NCBI RefSeq assembly: GCF_932526225.1
Contig: NC_064048.1
Span: forward strand, 4,286,437 to 4,350,436
Length of the DNA stretch: 64,000 nt
Reading direction: 5' to 3'
From: Nematostella vectensis
Lineage: Eukaryota; Cnidaria; Anthozoa; Actiniaria; Edwardsiidae
Shown: positions 26,101-36,292 of the stretch, in pieces
Layout of the letters: each line of letters begins with the position of its first letter
How positions within the stretch are numbered: the stretch's first letter is position 1
Translations under genes and position numbers: made by a program
The notes under the pieces: generated by a model
Seen by the model: the letters and a program-made list of their open reading frames with translations, nothing else
Database searches by the model: none
Told to the model about the DNA's origin: nothing

Positions 26101-26875
26101 TCTCTATTGACTAAAGATGGTCACAGTCTCTGTTTTTCTCTTCTGATTACAAGTCATAATGTTTACGAAGTACCTGCAGTACGGTAACCTAAAAAAATAA
26201 CAAGAATAGTGCAGTTTTTCTAAATATGGAATATTTTAATTTCCTTATATGGAAGTGAGCGCGTTTGGCAAAAACGACAATTTTTGGCTGAATTTTCTTG
26301 TTATGATCCCTTCCAATTTACAGGGCCGTAGCAGGGGGGGGGCACCCCCCAATTTCAAAAATTATAAGGAAATGACCAGAAGGGGCGTGGCTCCCCCAAT
26401 ATCTTCTTAATGTTTCTGTATTGTGCCTCCAAATCTTACGTGGCCTGCTACGGCTCTGATTTGCCGTCTTCAATTATAATTTTTTTAATAGCTATTACGC
26501 TTCCCTACTCATTAACTTTTAAATCTTATTGATTATTAACTATGCCTCATATAACCTTTGTCAGACCCATACGTGAAAATGTACATCATGCACAAAGACC
26601 GTCGTCTCGACAAGAAAAAGACGACGATAAAGAGACGGACGCGCGACCCGGTGTGGAACGAATCCTTCATCTTCGATGTGCCCTTGGACAAGATCCGGGA
26701 CCTTACCTTTGTATTCAACGTGATGGACTATGACCGAATCACACAAAACGAGTTAATTGGCCAGGTCATACTGGGATACCGCACCACAGGGAGCTCGTTA
26801 AGACATTGGACAGAAATGATGAATAACCCGCGGAAGCCTGTGGCGCAATGGCATCGGCTTCAAGACGCCCTTTAA
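20127..26875 (+). CDS. SYT7: synaptotagmin-7-like calcium sensor, four exons, 419 aa
   Basis: Exons are 20127-20172, 20844-21631, 25396-25510 and 26565-26875; phases fit and total 1260 nt with the stop. A short luminal N-terminus precedes one membrane helix (residues 18-38), a Cys-rich juxtamembrane stretch and a proline-rich linker. C2A (about 149-270) reads LPAKDFSGTSDPFVK and LDYDRFSRND, with all five calcium-binding Asp (179, 185, 238, 240, 246). C2B (about 280-415) has Asp311, 317, 371 and 373, but Glu379 stands at the fifth position. The C2A core and the end (RKPVAQWHRL) match vertebrate synaptotagmin-7 better than other family members. Such proteins sit on vesicles, lysosomes or plasma membrane and trigger calcium-dependent fusion. 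Exon 1 is supported only by its ATG, GTGAGC donor and phase. Introns 2 and 3 carry a 76-bp array and a foldback element. Confidence 0.92.
21660..22985. repeat. 76-bp minisatellite in intron 2 of the synaptotagmin-like gene
   Basis: About 17 copies of a 76-bp unit containing GTGATGTTGTATTTATATT, then CACCC repeats, then ATTACCCCCCTCTTACCACC. The array starts about 30 bp after the exon-2 donor. Units fall into variant classes (CGCAAGTGATATT, CTCAAGTGATGTT; CTTAAGCACCC or a CACACACA block), and the last units degrade into CA and C runs near 22890-22930. A short palindrome (ATCGTATTT...AAATACGAT) lies at 22976-22998. Confidence 0.96.
24553..24684. mobile_element. MITE-like element with inverted ends
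   Basis: The left end ACATTCTCGGGGACCC is the imperfect reverse complement of the right end GGTTCCCCGAGGATGT, and the similarity continues inward (GGGCGACGCGAGG against CATCCGCATCGCC). No coding capacity. The family is unassigned. Confidence 0.6.
24785..24955 (-). mobile_element. GGGCCGTAGCAGGGG-family element, copy 1
   Basis: In reverse orientation this copy shares TTATAAGGAAATGACCAGTA, GGGGCGTGGCTGTGCCCCC and a G-rich end with copies at 26321-26458 and 45013-45165. It lacks coding capacity. Confidence 0.6.
25757..26312. mobile_element. large foldback (inverted-repeat) element in intron 3
   Basis: The segment 25830-26015 is matched in inverted orientation by about 26098-26312. Shared blocks include TTGTCGTTTTTGCCAAACGC, TTCCATATAAG, ATGACTTGTAA and TGTGACCATCTTTAGT. 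The spacer (26020-26097) is itself the inverted counterpart of 25757-25816 (CATATGAAG...TTGTCGTTTTG). The order is thus A, B, A-inverted, B-inverted, as if two copies were arranged head to head. The transcript of this intron would fold into a long hairpin. Confidence 0.75.
26321..26458 (+). mobile_element. GGGCCGTAGCAGGGG-family element, copy 2 with both ends
   Basis: The left end CAGGGCCGTAGCAGG and right end CCTGCTACGGCTCTG form an inverted repeat of 15 bp. The interior matches 45013-45165 and the reverse of 24785-24955. It lies 106 bp before the last exon of the synaptotagmin-like gene. Confidence 0.7.
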
Positions 26876-27527
26876 CTAGTTCCCTGGCTACACTCTTCTT
26901 TTCTTGGCACAGGAAACACTGGGAAGAATACTGTGTCGGAAGGCTTGGTTGCAAGGTTAACATGGGCTCTTTTCCGTCATTTTTAGCACAGAAATCTCGA
27001 GGGTTGTCTTCTCGGCGCAAAAATGCTCTTTTACAGCGACCGCAAAGCACGATGGGCCTCCCAGCATGCAGTGGTGGTAGCCCGAAAACGGATGTAAAGA
27101 AATACTTTCTTGTATTTTCAAGGTTTGGGCCAGGACCGGGTCACCCTCTTTTATTTATAGCATGTGTAGCTAGCTAAGAAGTTTGGCAATAACGACACAC
27201 TGCGGTTCTCAATATTTTGCCAACTCTGGGAAACCAACAGTTTATTTTTAGTGCTGCTTTTTTTCTGGGCCAGCCCGTGGCGGAATGTTGTCGTAATTTG
27301 AAACTATTTCGGTGCTCGTCACAGGCTTACCATCCTAATGTTGTTATGCGCACTCCGCGTCTCGTTTTTTTTTTTTTCGTAGAATGAAGGTCACATAAAC
27401 ACTCATTACGTTGTCTTTGATGTCTGGAGGGAGATCAGTAAAAAGAAAAAACAATAACTTTAGGATGGTAAGCCTGTGTGGCCATATGGTGACCAAGGAT
27501 TGATTACTGAACCCAGAAGGCGATTTA
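26876..27527. other. 3' flank of the synaptotagmin-like gene
   Basis: This holds the presumed 3' untranslated region. No AATAAA is obvious close to the stop. A degenerate copy of the CGCAAAGTACGCTGG repeat lies at about 27037-27065. No further gene is seen. Confidence 0.4.
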
Positions 27528-27906
27528 GGGGCCGTCCACAATAACACGTTTGAATCCGTATACTTTTTGATACGTTTAGGCCTTCCGTCCACACCAATCC
27601 AGCGAATCCAGATACTTTTAAAAACGCTGTCGAAAGTGAATGAAAATGAATCCGTATACTTTGGTCCGTAGTGTAGACGGTCGAATCCGTATCAAAAGGA
27701 AAACAATGGCGTCATATCGCAGACGCGCGCTGCTTTGAGCATGCGCATATCTTTCAGCGTTTTCAAACATTTGATTCCGTGTTAGTGTAGACGGCTGGAT
27801 CCAGGCGAACACGATGCGAAAACGATAGTGTGGACGCGAACCAAGTGATGTGTTTCGGCGAAACGAATCCGGATACTTTTGAATCCGTGTTAGTGTGGAC
27901 GACCCC
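27528..27906. mobile_element. 379-bp MITE with TTA target duplication
   Basis: The left end GGGGCCGTCCACAATAACAC and the reverse complement of the right end, GGGGTCGTCCACACTAACAC, form inverted repeats of 20 bp or more. TTA flanks both sides (27525-27527 and 27907-27909). A three-base TTA/TAA duplication is what PIF/Harbinger-type transposons make, so I assign it there tentatively. The interior repeats GAATCCGTATACTTT several times and has no gene. Confidence 0.75.
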
Positions 27907-28123
27907 TTAGCAGTTGGAAATACTCGGCGAAAGCTCTAGAATGATGAAAACCGTAGTACTAAGGTGACAACAATACTCGTATTTCCAAAGCTCAAAACAC
28001 CTAATTTCGTTGATCCTTGTGTAGGATGATTGAGTCGATGATGAGAACTGCTTATGAACTACAAAAATCTGATAATGACCATTTCCAAGTTGAAAATATC
28101 TCCATCGTGAAAGCCAAATTATC

Positions 28124-28220
28124 CATGCTCGAGATCCAGCGTACTTTGCGGGCGCTCGCAAAGGTCACTACTGCAGACCTTTGGAAGCTCACCCAGAGTA
28201 CGCTGGATCCTTGAGCATGC
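28124..28220. repeat. inverted pair of the CGCAAAGTACGCTGG repeat
   Basis: A minus-orientation copy (28124-28170) and a plus-orientation copy (28171-28220) lie head to head and form an imperfect palindrome of about 97 bp. Both ends read CATGCTC(G/A)AG or its complement. It may be a complete miniature transposon whose single ends appear at 15659, 16009 and 15481. Confidence 0.65.
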
Positions 28221-28486
28221 AAACTATCGGGAACGGGAAGTAATATTCTATAATAGCTGCATAATGATAAAGGAATATAGTGTAGCGTCTTATTTAAATC
28301 TGGCAGCATTATAATGTCTGAAATTTGTATGAACAATGTAAGAGAAATAAAAAGGATTGGATTTGGTATGAGAATAAATAATCCATCTTTGTGAAATACA
28401 GGGTATTTTTCCGTCTTGTCAATTTTCGGTTATTAATGAGATATGGCAAGGGCAACACAATATGGTGGTCAAACAATTCACACTCA

Positions 28487-28705
28487 TGCCAAGTGCACAC
28501 TAGTCACAGAACGACGCGGGCGCGCGCACTCTTATCTTCGTATGTTCAAGTGTGAATGGTTCAAAATTTCGACATAAACGCGACATAAAGACATGGACAT
28601 AACGACAGAAGATAAACAAAACATGTTTTTTTTTTCTTTTATGTCGTTATGTCGGGCTAAACAGAGTGCGCGCGCCCATGTTATGTCACTAGTGTGCACC
28701 AGGCA
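28487..28705. mobile_element. MITE-like element with GC-rich inverted ends
   Basis: The left end TGCCAAGTGCACACTAGT pairs with the right end ACTAGTGTGCACCAGGCA. The match continues inward through GGGCGCGCGCACTCT on the left and AGAGTGCGCGCGCCC on the right. The interior repeats GACATAA-type words. No coding capacity, and the target duplication is unclear. Confidence 0.65.
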
Positions 28706-28754
28706 TAAAAACTGAGGTGTCACACAATGCCGCGTCGATTTTGATTAAGACTTA

Positions 28755-29025
28755 AGGCCCTGTCACACGTAGACTTTTCGGCTGCAACTTGTCTCGCAAA
28801 AAATATGTTGCAGGTCGCACGCGCCCTGTCACACGTGAAGTTTTCCTGCGGCTTGAAGCAATTTGTTGCAGAAAGTAGAAGAGCGTTCTACTTTTCGTGC
28901 GACTTTGAGAAATGCAAAACAAGTTGCAAAGGGGGTGTCACGCGCAAAAAAATACGCATGCGACCTGCCACAATTTTTTGCGAGACAGGTCGCAAGAGAA
29001 AAAACGTACGTGTGTGACAAGGCCT
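28755..29025. mobile_element. 271-bp foldback MITE with TTA target duplication
   Basis: The ends AGGCCCTGTCACACG and CGTGTGTGACAAGGCCT are inverted repeats, and TTA flanks both sides (28752-28754 and 29026-29028). The arms continue to pair inward (TGTCTCGCAAAAAAT against ATTTTTTGCGAGACA) down to a central stem AAAGTAGAA-GAGCG-TTCTACTTT. Nearly the whole element is one palindrome. It is PIF/Harbinger-like by target duplication only. Confidence 0.78.
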
Positions 29026-32000
29026 TTAGTATTGTCACGCAAAGCGCTTGTGCTTAGTATTGCCATGTCACGCAAAGCGCTGTACGTTAGATTTTAGCTT
29101 TGTCACGTAATGCACTTGTGCTTAGTATTTGAGCTCTGTCACGTAATGCACTTGTGCTTAGTATTTGAGCTCTGTCACGTAATGCACTTGTGCTAAGTAT
29201 TTGAGATCTGTCACGATATGCACTTGTGCTTAGTATTTGAGCTCTGTCACGTAATGCACTTGCGCTTAGTATTTGAGCTGTCACGTAATGCACTTGTGCT
29301 TAGTATTTGAGCTCTGTCACGTAATGCACTTGTGCTTAGTATTTGATCTGTCACGTAATGCACTTGTGCTTAGTAATTGAGCTCTGTCACGTAATGCACT
29401 TGTGCTTAGTAATTGAGCTGTCACGTAATGCACTTGTGCTTAGTATTTGATCTCTGTTACGTAATGCACTTGTGCTTAGTATTTGATCTCTGTCACGTAA
29501 TGCACTTGTGCTTAGTAATTGAGCTCTGTCACGTAATGCACTTGCGCTTAGTATTTGATCTGTCACGTAATGCACTTGTGCTTAGTATTTGATCTCTGTC
29601 ACGTAATGCACTTGTGCTTAGTATTTTAGTTCTGTCACGTAATGCACTTGCGCTTAGTATTTGAGCTGTCACGTAATGCACTTGTGCTTAGTATTTGAGC
29701 TGTCACGTAATGCACTTGTGCTTAGTATTTGAGCTGTCACGTAATGCACTTGCGCTTAGTATTTGAGCTCTGTCACGATATGCACTTGTGCTTAGTATTT
29801 GAGCTCTGTCACGTAATGCACTTGTGCTTAGTATTTGAGCTCTGTCACGTAATGCACTTGTGCTTAGTATTTGAGCTCTGTCACGATATGCACTTGTGCT
29901 TAGTATTTGAGCTCTGTCACGTAATGCACTTGCGCTTAGTATTTGATCTCTGTCACGTAATGCACTTGTGCTTAGTATTTGAGCTCTGTCACGTAATGCA
30001 CTTGCGCTTAGTATTTGAGCTCTGTCACGTAATGCACTTGTGCTTAGTATTTGATCTCTGTCACGTAATGCACTTGTGCTTAGTATTTGAGCTGTCACGT
30101 AATGCACTTGTGCTAAGTATTTGAGTTATGTCACGTAATGCACTTGTGCTTAGTAATTGAGCTCTGTCACGTAATGCACTTGTGCTAAGTATTTGAGTTC
30201 TGTCACGTAATGCACTTGTGCTTAGTATTTGAGTTCTGTCACGTAATGCACTTGTGCTTAGTAATTGAGCTCTGTCACGTAATGCACTTGTGCTTAGTAT
30301 TTGAGCTCTGTCACGTAATGCACTTGTGCTTAGTATTTGAGCTCTGTCACGTAATGCACTTGTGCTTAGTATTTGATCTCTGTCACGTAATGCACTTGTG
30401 CTTAGTATTTGAGCTCTGTCACGTAATGCACTTGCGCTTAGTATTTGAGCTGTCACGTAATGCACTTGTGCTTAGTATTTGATCTCTGTCACGTAATGCA
30501 CTTGTGCTTAGTATTTGAGCTCTGTCACGTAATGCACTTGTGCTTAGTATTTGAGCTATGTCACGTAATGCACTTGTGCTTAGTATTTTAGTTCTGTCAC
30601 GTAATACACTTGTGCTTAGTATTTGAGCTATGTCACGTAATGCACTTGTGCTTAGTATTTGAGCTATGTCACGTAATGCACTTGTGCTTAGTATTTTAGT
30701 TCTGTCACGTAATACACTTGTGCTTAGTATTTGAGCTGTCACGTAATGCACTTGTGCTTAGTATTTGAGCTGTCACGTAATGCACTTGTGCTTAGTATTT
30801 GAGCTCTGTCACGTAATGCACTTGTGCTTAGTATTTGAGCTGTCACGTAATACACTTGTGCTTAGTATTTGAGCTCTGTCACGTAATGCACTTGTGCTTA
30901 GTATTTGAGCTCTGTCACGTAATGCACTTGTGCTTAGTATTTGAGCTGTCACGTAATACACTTGTGCTTAGTATTTGAGCTCTGTCACGTAATGCACTTG
31001 TGCTTAGTATTTGAGCTCTGTCACGTAATGCACTTGTGCTTAGTATTTGAGCTCTGTCACGTAATGCACTTGTGCTTAGTATTTGAGCTCTGTCACGTAA
31101 TGCACTTGTGCTTAGTATTTTAGTTCTGTCACGTAATGCACTTGCGCTTAGTATTTGATCTCTGTCACGTAATGCACTTGTGCTTAGTATTTGAGCTGTC
31201 ACGTAATGCACTTGTGCTAAGTATTTGAGTTCTGTCACGTAATACACTTGTGCTTAGTATTTGAGATCTGTCACGTAATGCACTTGTGCTTAGTATTTGA
31301 GCTCTGTCACGTAATGCACTTGTGCTTAGTATTTGAGCTGTCACGTAATGCACTTGTGCTTAGTTTTGAGTTCTGTTACGTAATGCACTTGTGCTTAGTA
31401 TTTGAGATCTGTCACGTAATGCACTTGTGCTTAGTTTTGAGCTCTGTCACGTAATGAACTTGTGCTTAGTATTTTAGTTCTGTCACGTAATACACTTGTG
31501 CTTAGTATTTGAGTTGTCACGTAATGCACTTGTGCTTAGTATTTGAGCTGTCACGTAATGCACTTGTGCTTAGTTTTGAGTTCTGTTACGTAATGCACTT
31601 GTGCTTAGTATTTGAGATCTGTCACGTAATGCACTTGTGCTTAGTATTTGAGCTCTGTCACGTAATGCACTTGTGCTTAGTATTTGAGCTGTCACGTAAT
31701 GCACTTGTGCTTAGTTTTGAGTTCTGTTACGTAATGCACTTGTGCTTAGTATTTGAGATCTGTCACGTAATGCACTTGTGCTTAGTATTTGATCTCTGTC
31801 ACGTAATGCACTTGTGCTTAGTATTTGAGATCTGTCACGTAATGCACTTGTGCTTAGTATTTGAGCTGTCACGTAATGCACTTGTGCTTAGTATTTGAGC
31901 TGTCACGTAATGCACTTGTGCTTAGTAATTGAGCTCTGTCGCGTAATGCACTTGTGCTTAGTATTTGAGCTCTGTTACGTAATGCACTTGTGCTTAGTAT

Positions 32001-33358
32001 TTGAGATCTGTCACGTAATGCACTTGTGCTTAGTATTTGATCTCTGTTACGTAATGCACTTGTGCTTAGTATTTGAGCTCTGTTACGTAATGCACTTGTG
32101 CTTAGTATTTGAGATCTGTCACGTAATGCACTTGTGCTTAGTATTTGAGCTCTGTCACGTAATACACTTGTGCTTAGTATTTGAGCTCTGTCACGTAATG
32201 CACTTGTGCTTAGTATTTGAGCTGTCACGTAATACACTTGTGCTTAGTATTTGAGCTTTGTCACGTAATGCACTTGTGCTTAGTATTTGAGCTATGTCAC
32301 GTAATGCACTTGTGCTTAGTATTTGAGCTCTGTCACGTAATGCACTTGTGCTTAGTATTTTAGTTCTGTCACGTAATACACTTGTGCTTAGTATTTGAGC
32401 TGTCACGTAATGCACTTGTGCTTAGTATTTGAGCTGTCACGTAATGCACTTGTGCTTAGTATTTGAGCTCTGTCACGTAATGCACTTGTGCTTAGTATTT
32501 GAGCTGTCACGTAATACACTTGTGCTTAGTATTTGAGCTCTGTCACGTAATGCACTTGTGCTTAGTATTTGATCTGTCACGTAATGCACTTGTGCTTAGT
32601 ATTTTAGTTCTGTCACGTAATGCACTTGTGCTTAGTATTTTAGTTCTGTCACGTAATGCACTTGCGCTTAGTATTTGAGCTGTCACGTAATGCACTTGTG
32701 CTTAGTATTTGAGCTCTGTCACGTAATGCACTTGTGCTTAGTATTTGAGCTCTGTCACGTAATGCACTTGTGCTTAGTATTTGAGCTCTGTCACGTAATG
32801 CACTTGTGCTTAGTATTTGAGCTGTCACGTAATACACTTGTGCTTAGTATTTGAGCTCTGTCACGTAATGCACTTGTGCTTAGTATTTGAGCTCTGTCAC
32901 GTAATGCACTTGTGCTTAGTATTTGAGCTGTCACGTAATACACTTGTGCTTAGTATTTGAGCTTTGTCACGTAATGCACTTGTGCTTAGTATTTGAGCTC
33001 TGTCACGTAATGCACTTGTGCTTAGTATTTGAGCTCTGTCACGTAATGCACTTGTGCTTAGTATTTTAGTTCTGTCACGTAATGCACTTGCGCTTAGTAT
33101 TTGATCTCTGTCACGTAATGCACTTGTGCTTAGTATTTGAGCTGTCACGTAATGCACTTGTGCTAAGTATTTGAGTTCTGTCACGTAATGCACTTGTGCT
33201 TAGTAATTGAGCTCTGTCACGTAATGAACTTGTGCTTAGTATTTTAGTTCTGTCACGTAATGCACTTGTGCTTAGTATTTGATCTCTGTCACGTAATGCA
33301 CTTGTGCTTAGTATTTGAGCTGTCACGTAATGCACTTGTGCTTAGTTTTGAGCTCTGT
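29026..33358. repeat. 36/34-bp satellite array, about 120 copies
   Basis: The dominant 36-bp unit contains GTCACGTAATGCACTTGTGC, then TTAGTATTTGAGCTC. A 34-bp form lacks CT after GAGCT. The first units (29033-29096) are divergent (GTCACGCAAAGCGCTTGTGC) and look like the older edge. Variant classes (GATCT, TTTTAGTTC, AATTGAG, ACTTGCGC, ATACAC) recur in the same order in several places, indicating block duplications. Both strands carry long open frames because the 36-bp unit has no stop in some frames; none is a gene. Confidence 0.97.
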
Positions 33359-33456
33359 AAAAAATGACAGGGACGAAACTCTCGCTAAAGTTTCTGCCGC
33401 TAGCGTCTCGAGCAGAGGTGGACTGAAGTGAAATGAGCGGAAGTGGTTCTAAAGCG

Positions 33457-33464
33457 TGACGTCA
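33457..33464. promoter_or_regulatory. palindromic CRE site
   Basis: TGACGTCA is a perfect consensus for CREB/ATF-type bZIP proteins. It lies 46 bp upstream of the ATG of the possible two-exon gene at 33510, in a position where such sites work in animal promoters. Confidence 0.5.
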
Positions 33465-33509
33465 CCTTTTGAAAATTCAACGGTAATAGAACCGGAAAAA
33501 CCTTTGAAA

Positions 33510-34201
33510 ATGGCTTCGGCATTCGACATCGTCAACTGGTAAATAAAAGTTTTGATTGTTGATAATATTATTTCTTCGCATTTTCCTCATACGCAAGGAT
33601 TCAGGGCATAGGCACAGGAATAGGTTTAAAAATAGGAACAAAATATATTCCATAGAAAAATTCGAATAGAAGACAACCCGTAGAAACAAAGAGAAGTGTA
33701 AAACTTACATATTTTTCTTTGAAGAGTTTTTCCCGCGTCTCTTTGCGAGCAAAACAGGCATGAGCTGGCGCGATTCGCTTATGCAAACGGAAGTAAAAGG
33801 TGCTTTGATGCATCTACTTCCGTCCACCTCTGCCTCGGATGAAACGGCAGAATAAAGCCAGAGAATGAAAGGTTTGCGAGATGCATTATTGTGGACATGA
33901 GAACGTGTTTATTCATTTTTTAACATCACTAGCTTAAAAAGACATCTTTCTTCTATAGCTGTACGAATTTTGGGCCGATGAATTCGATCTAAAGATATTT
34001 TTCTGGCGTGTTTTCTAGGGCTGGTAAAAAGAGTTTCATCCCTTGTCTCTTTTTACTAGGTATACCGTGACACGGAAGCCATTGGAAAGAGCCAATGAGA
34101 GAGCGCCAGAAAGAACCGGGCGCCAAAAAAGTAGACAAGAGATTCAAACGTACACACGCACTGAAAATAATCAACAACGCAAAGCTAAAAAACAACTCTA
34201 A
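33510..34201 (+). CDS. possible two-exon small basic protein, 56 aa
   Basis: A short exon 33510-33538 (MASAFDIVN plus two bases) ends at a GTAAAT donor. An acceptor (TTTTTACTAG) at 34059 opens an exon 34060-34201, and the joined frame closes with TAA after 56 residues. The product is very rich in Arg, Lys, Gln and Glu in its second half and has no membrane segment. I do not recognise it. Support comes from the matching phase, the upstream CRE and the satellite ending just before it. Against it are its small size and lack of known relatives. The alternative frame in exon 2 (from an ATG at 34095) is also basic and runs to a possible GTGAGC donor at 34219, so the gene could continue further right. 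Confidence 0.33.
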
Positions 34202-34239
34202 CTTTATTCAAACTGTAGAGGTGAGCTCCCTGTGTTGTT

Positions 34240-34267
34240 TGATAAGCACAAGTGCATTGCGTGACAG
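34240..34267 (-). repeat. single inverted unit of the 36-bp satellite
   Basis: GCACAAGTGCATTGCGTGAC on the plus strand is the reverse complement of a satellite unit core of the older type (GCAATGCACTTGTGC). It lies about 880 bp beyond the array in the opposite orientation, in single copy. Confidence 0.7.
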
Positions 34268-35499
34268 GTCAGAACGACAGCGTAGGCTATGATCAAACGA
34301 GTTACCGTAATGCATTTATTATCAAATAAAACCCTCATTACACGGCTCACAGCCTCGATAAATACATAATACACTAATAACATAATTTAAACACTTTGCC
34401 ACCATCTCCTATCTTTACGTGAACCAAAAAAGTGCATATAGTAATATGTATATCCCTGCTTCAATTAGGTTGCACTCTAGAATCCATGTCACAGCCCGCA
34501 GGGGTTCATGGGTGGGGTAGAAATGGGTTTGCCCTGGTCTCTGGAAGCCATGGAAATTTTTTTACTGGTACATTTGTAAGCATTTATTATTTTTTATATA
34601 CGCTTATTTGTTGATTTGTTTTATACCCATGAGCACTGTGGGAACTACACATGCCATTCTAGTGTAACCTTATTTAAAGGAGGTGTAAGAAGGGAGTGAA
34701 AGACTTTCTTGTGAGGCAAGCTCACACGGACAGCGCTTTTAATTTGGTTTGGGACGGGGCTGGAACCTGACAAGAAAATCTTTGTCTTTTAAGACGAGTA
34801 ATTTTTAAAATAAGCATCCTCAAGGACGCGAAGTAAATCATATTCATAAGCGACGTTTTTATCGGTAAAATCGGACTTTGCTGATAAAAAAAAACATGAT
34901 CCCAACCTTTAAAATATTTTCTCATCTCTGTTTGAGAATGAATTAGAATGATATGGAGAACATCATGCCAACAAACACAACAAGCTTACCCGAACGTTCC
35001 GAAATAAATTCTAGTAGTAGGCTGCAAAGTAAACGATTTGGAACTCAATGAATGAAAACAAAATATTTCAGGATTCTAGACACAATTTCTTTTTCTTGGA
35101 TTGAAGGCGGGGCGACTCGCTTTTTGGATCGAAGGTCTGTCAGGTGCTAAGTGTTGGACGACTCATCTTTGACATATAACCCTCTGGGTTCAGACGTCTG
35201 TCAGGATTGAAGGTCTATAGGGTATAAGCAGCTAAACAGTAAATGTTATGTATCTAGCTCCGAGCCTCTCTGCCATGTTGTTAGTGTTTGACTTACACTG
35301 GAACGATGCCATGTAGAGACTTGCCGTCTACTCTGCTTACGCACGTAGGTAATACCACGATAGGTGTTCGGCGATAGCCTCTTAGCTCTGAAACAGGTAA
35401 CTATATGGCCTTGTGAGCTTTGCCTAGTTTTGCCCACTGTTAGCTAAGTCTGTTTGGATGGCTGTTGTGTGACTTCTTAATGTGGATACCCGTTATAGG
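34268..35499. other. intergenic, no gene seen
   Basis: AT-rich sequence with a few short open frames that resemble nothing known. From about 35100 degenerate copies of GTCTGTCAG...TTGAAGG appear, perhaps a prelude to the 114-bp array. Confidence 0.4.
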
Positions 35500-36292
35500 C
35501 CGTTACGCCTCCCCATTATTTCATGCTACTGGCGCCATACGCTGACTGTGTCTCCGTGGCTGGTGCTTATCCGGCACCTTAAATAGGTGGGTATGCCTCC
35601 CCTCTATTAGTCTTAGGTGACTGACCTATTAGTGTCCATGGTGTCATACGATGGCTTCGCCTGTGTGGCTGGTACAGAACTTTGTAGATACCCTATGTAG
35701 GCGGGTATGCCTCCCCTCAATAAGTCTTAGGTGACGGAACTATTAGTGTCCATGGTGTCATACGATGGCTTTGCCTGTGTGGCTGGTACAGAACTTTGTA
35801 GATACCCTATATAGGTGGGTATGCCTCCCCTCTATTAGTCTTAGGTGACGGAACTATTAGTGTCCATGGTGTCATACGATGGCTTCGCCTGTGTGGCTGG
35901 TACAGTACTTGGTAGATACCCTATAAAGGCGGGTATGCCTCCCCTCTATAAGTCTTAGGTGACGGAACTATTAGTGTCCATGGTGTCATACGATGGCTTC
36001 GCCTGTGTGGCTGGTACAGTACTTGGTAGATACCCTATATAGGTGGGTATGCCTCCCCGCTTTGAGTTTTGGGTGACTGACCTAGTAAAGTCCATAGGGC
36101 AATACCATGAATGTGTCTGGATGGCTGTTACTTGGCCGACACATTGAGACTTAGGTGACTGACCTATTAGTGTCCATGGTGTCATACGATGGCTTCGCCT
36201 GTGTGGCTGGTACAGTACTTGGTAGATACTCTATATAGGTGGGTATGCCTCCCCGCTTTGAGTTTTGGGTGACTGACCTAGTATATTCTTGC
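35500..36292. repeat. 114-bp tandem array
   Basis: Six to seven copies of a 114-bp unit containing GTGTCATACGATGGCTTCGC, TGTGTGGCTGGTACAG and GGGTATGCCTCCCC. The interval between successive GTGTCATACGATGG words is 114 bp at 35641, 35755, 35869 and 35983. The outer copies are degenerate. I see no tRNA or gene in the unit. Confidence 0.93.

Noticed and set aside
29026-33358. Regular repeats suggesting a CRISPR array
   Set aside because: Units are directly contiguous with no unique spacers and no cas genes are present; it is a satellite.
35500-36292. Tandem 114-bp units as possible 5S rRNA or snRNA genes
   Set aside because: No internal control region of 5S and no snRNA motif is recognised; period and composition alone are not evidence.
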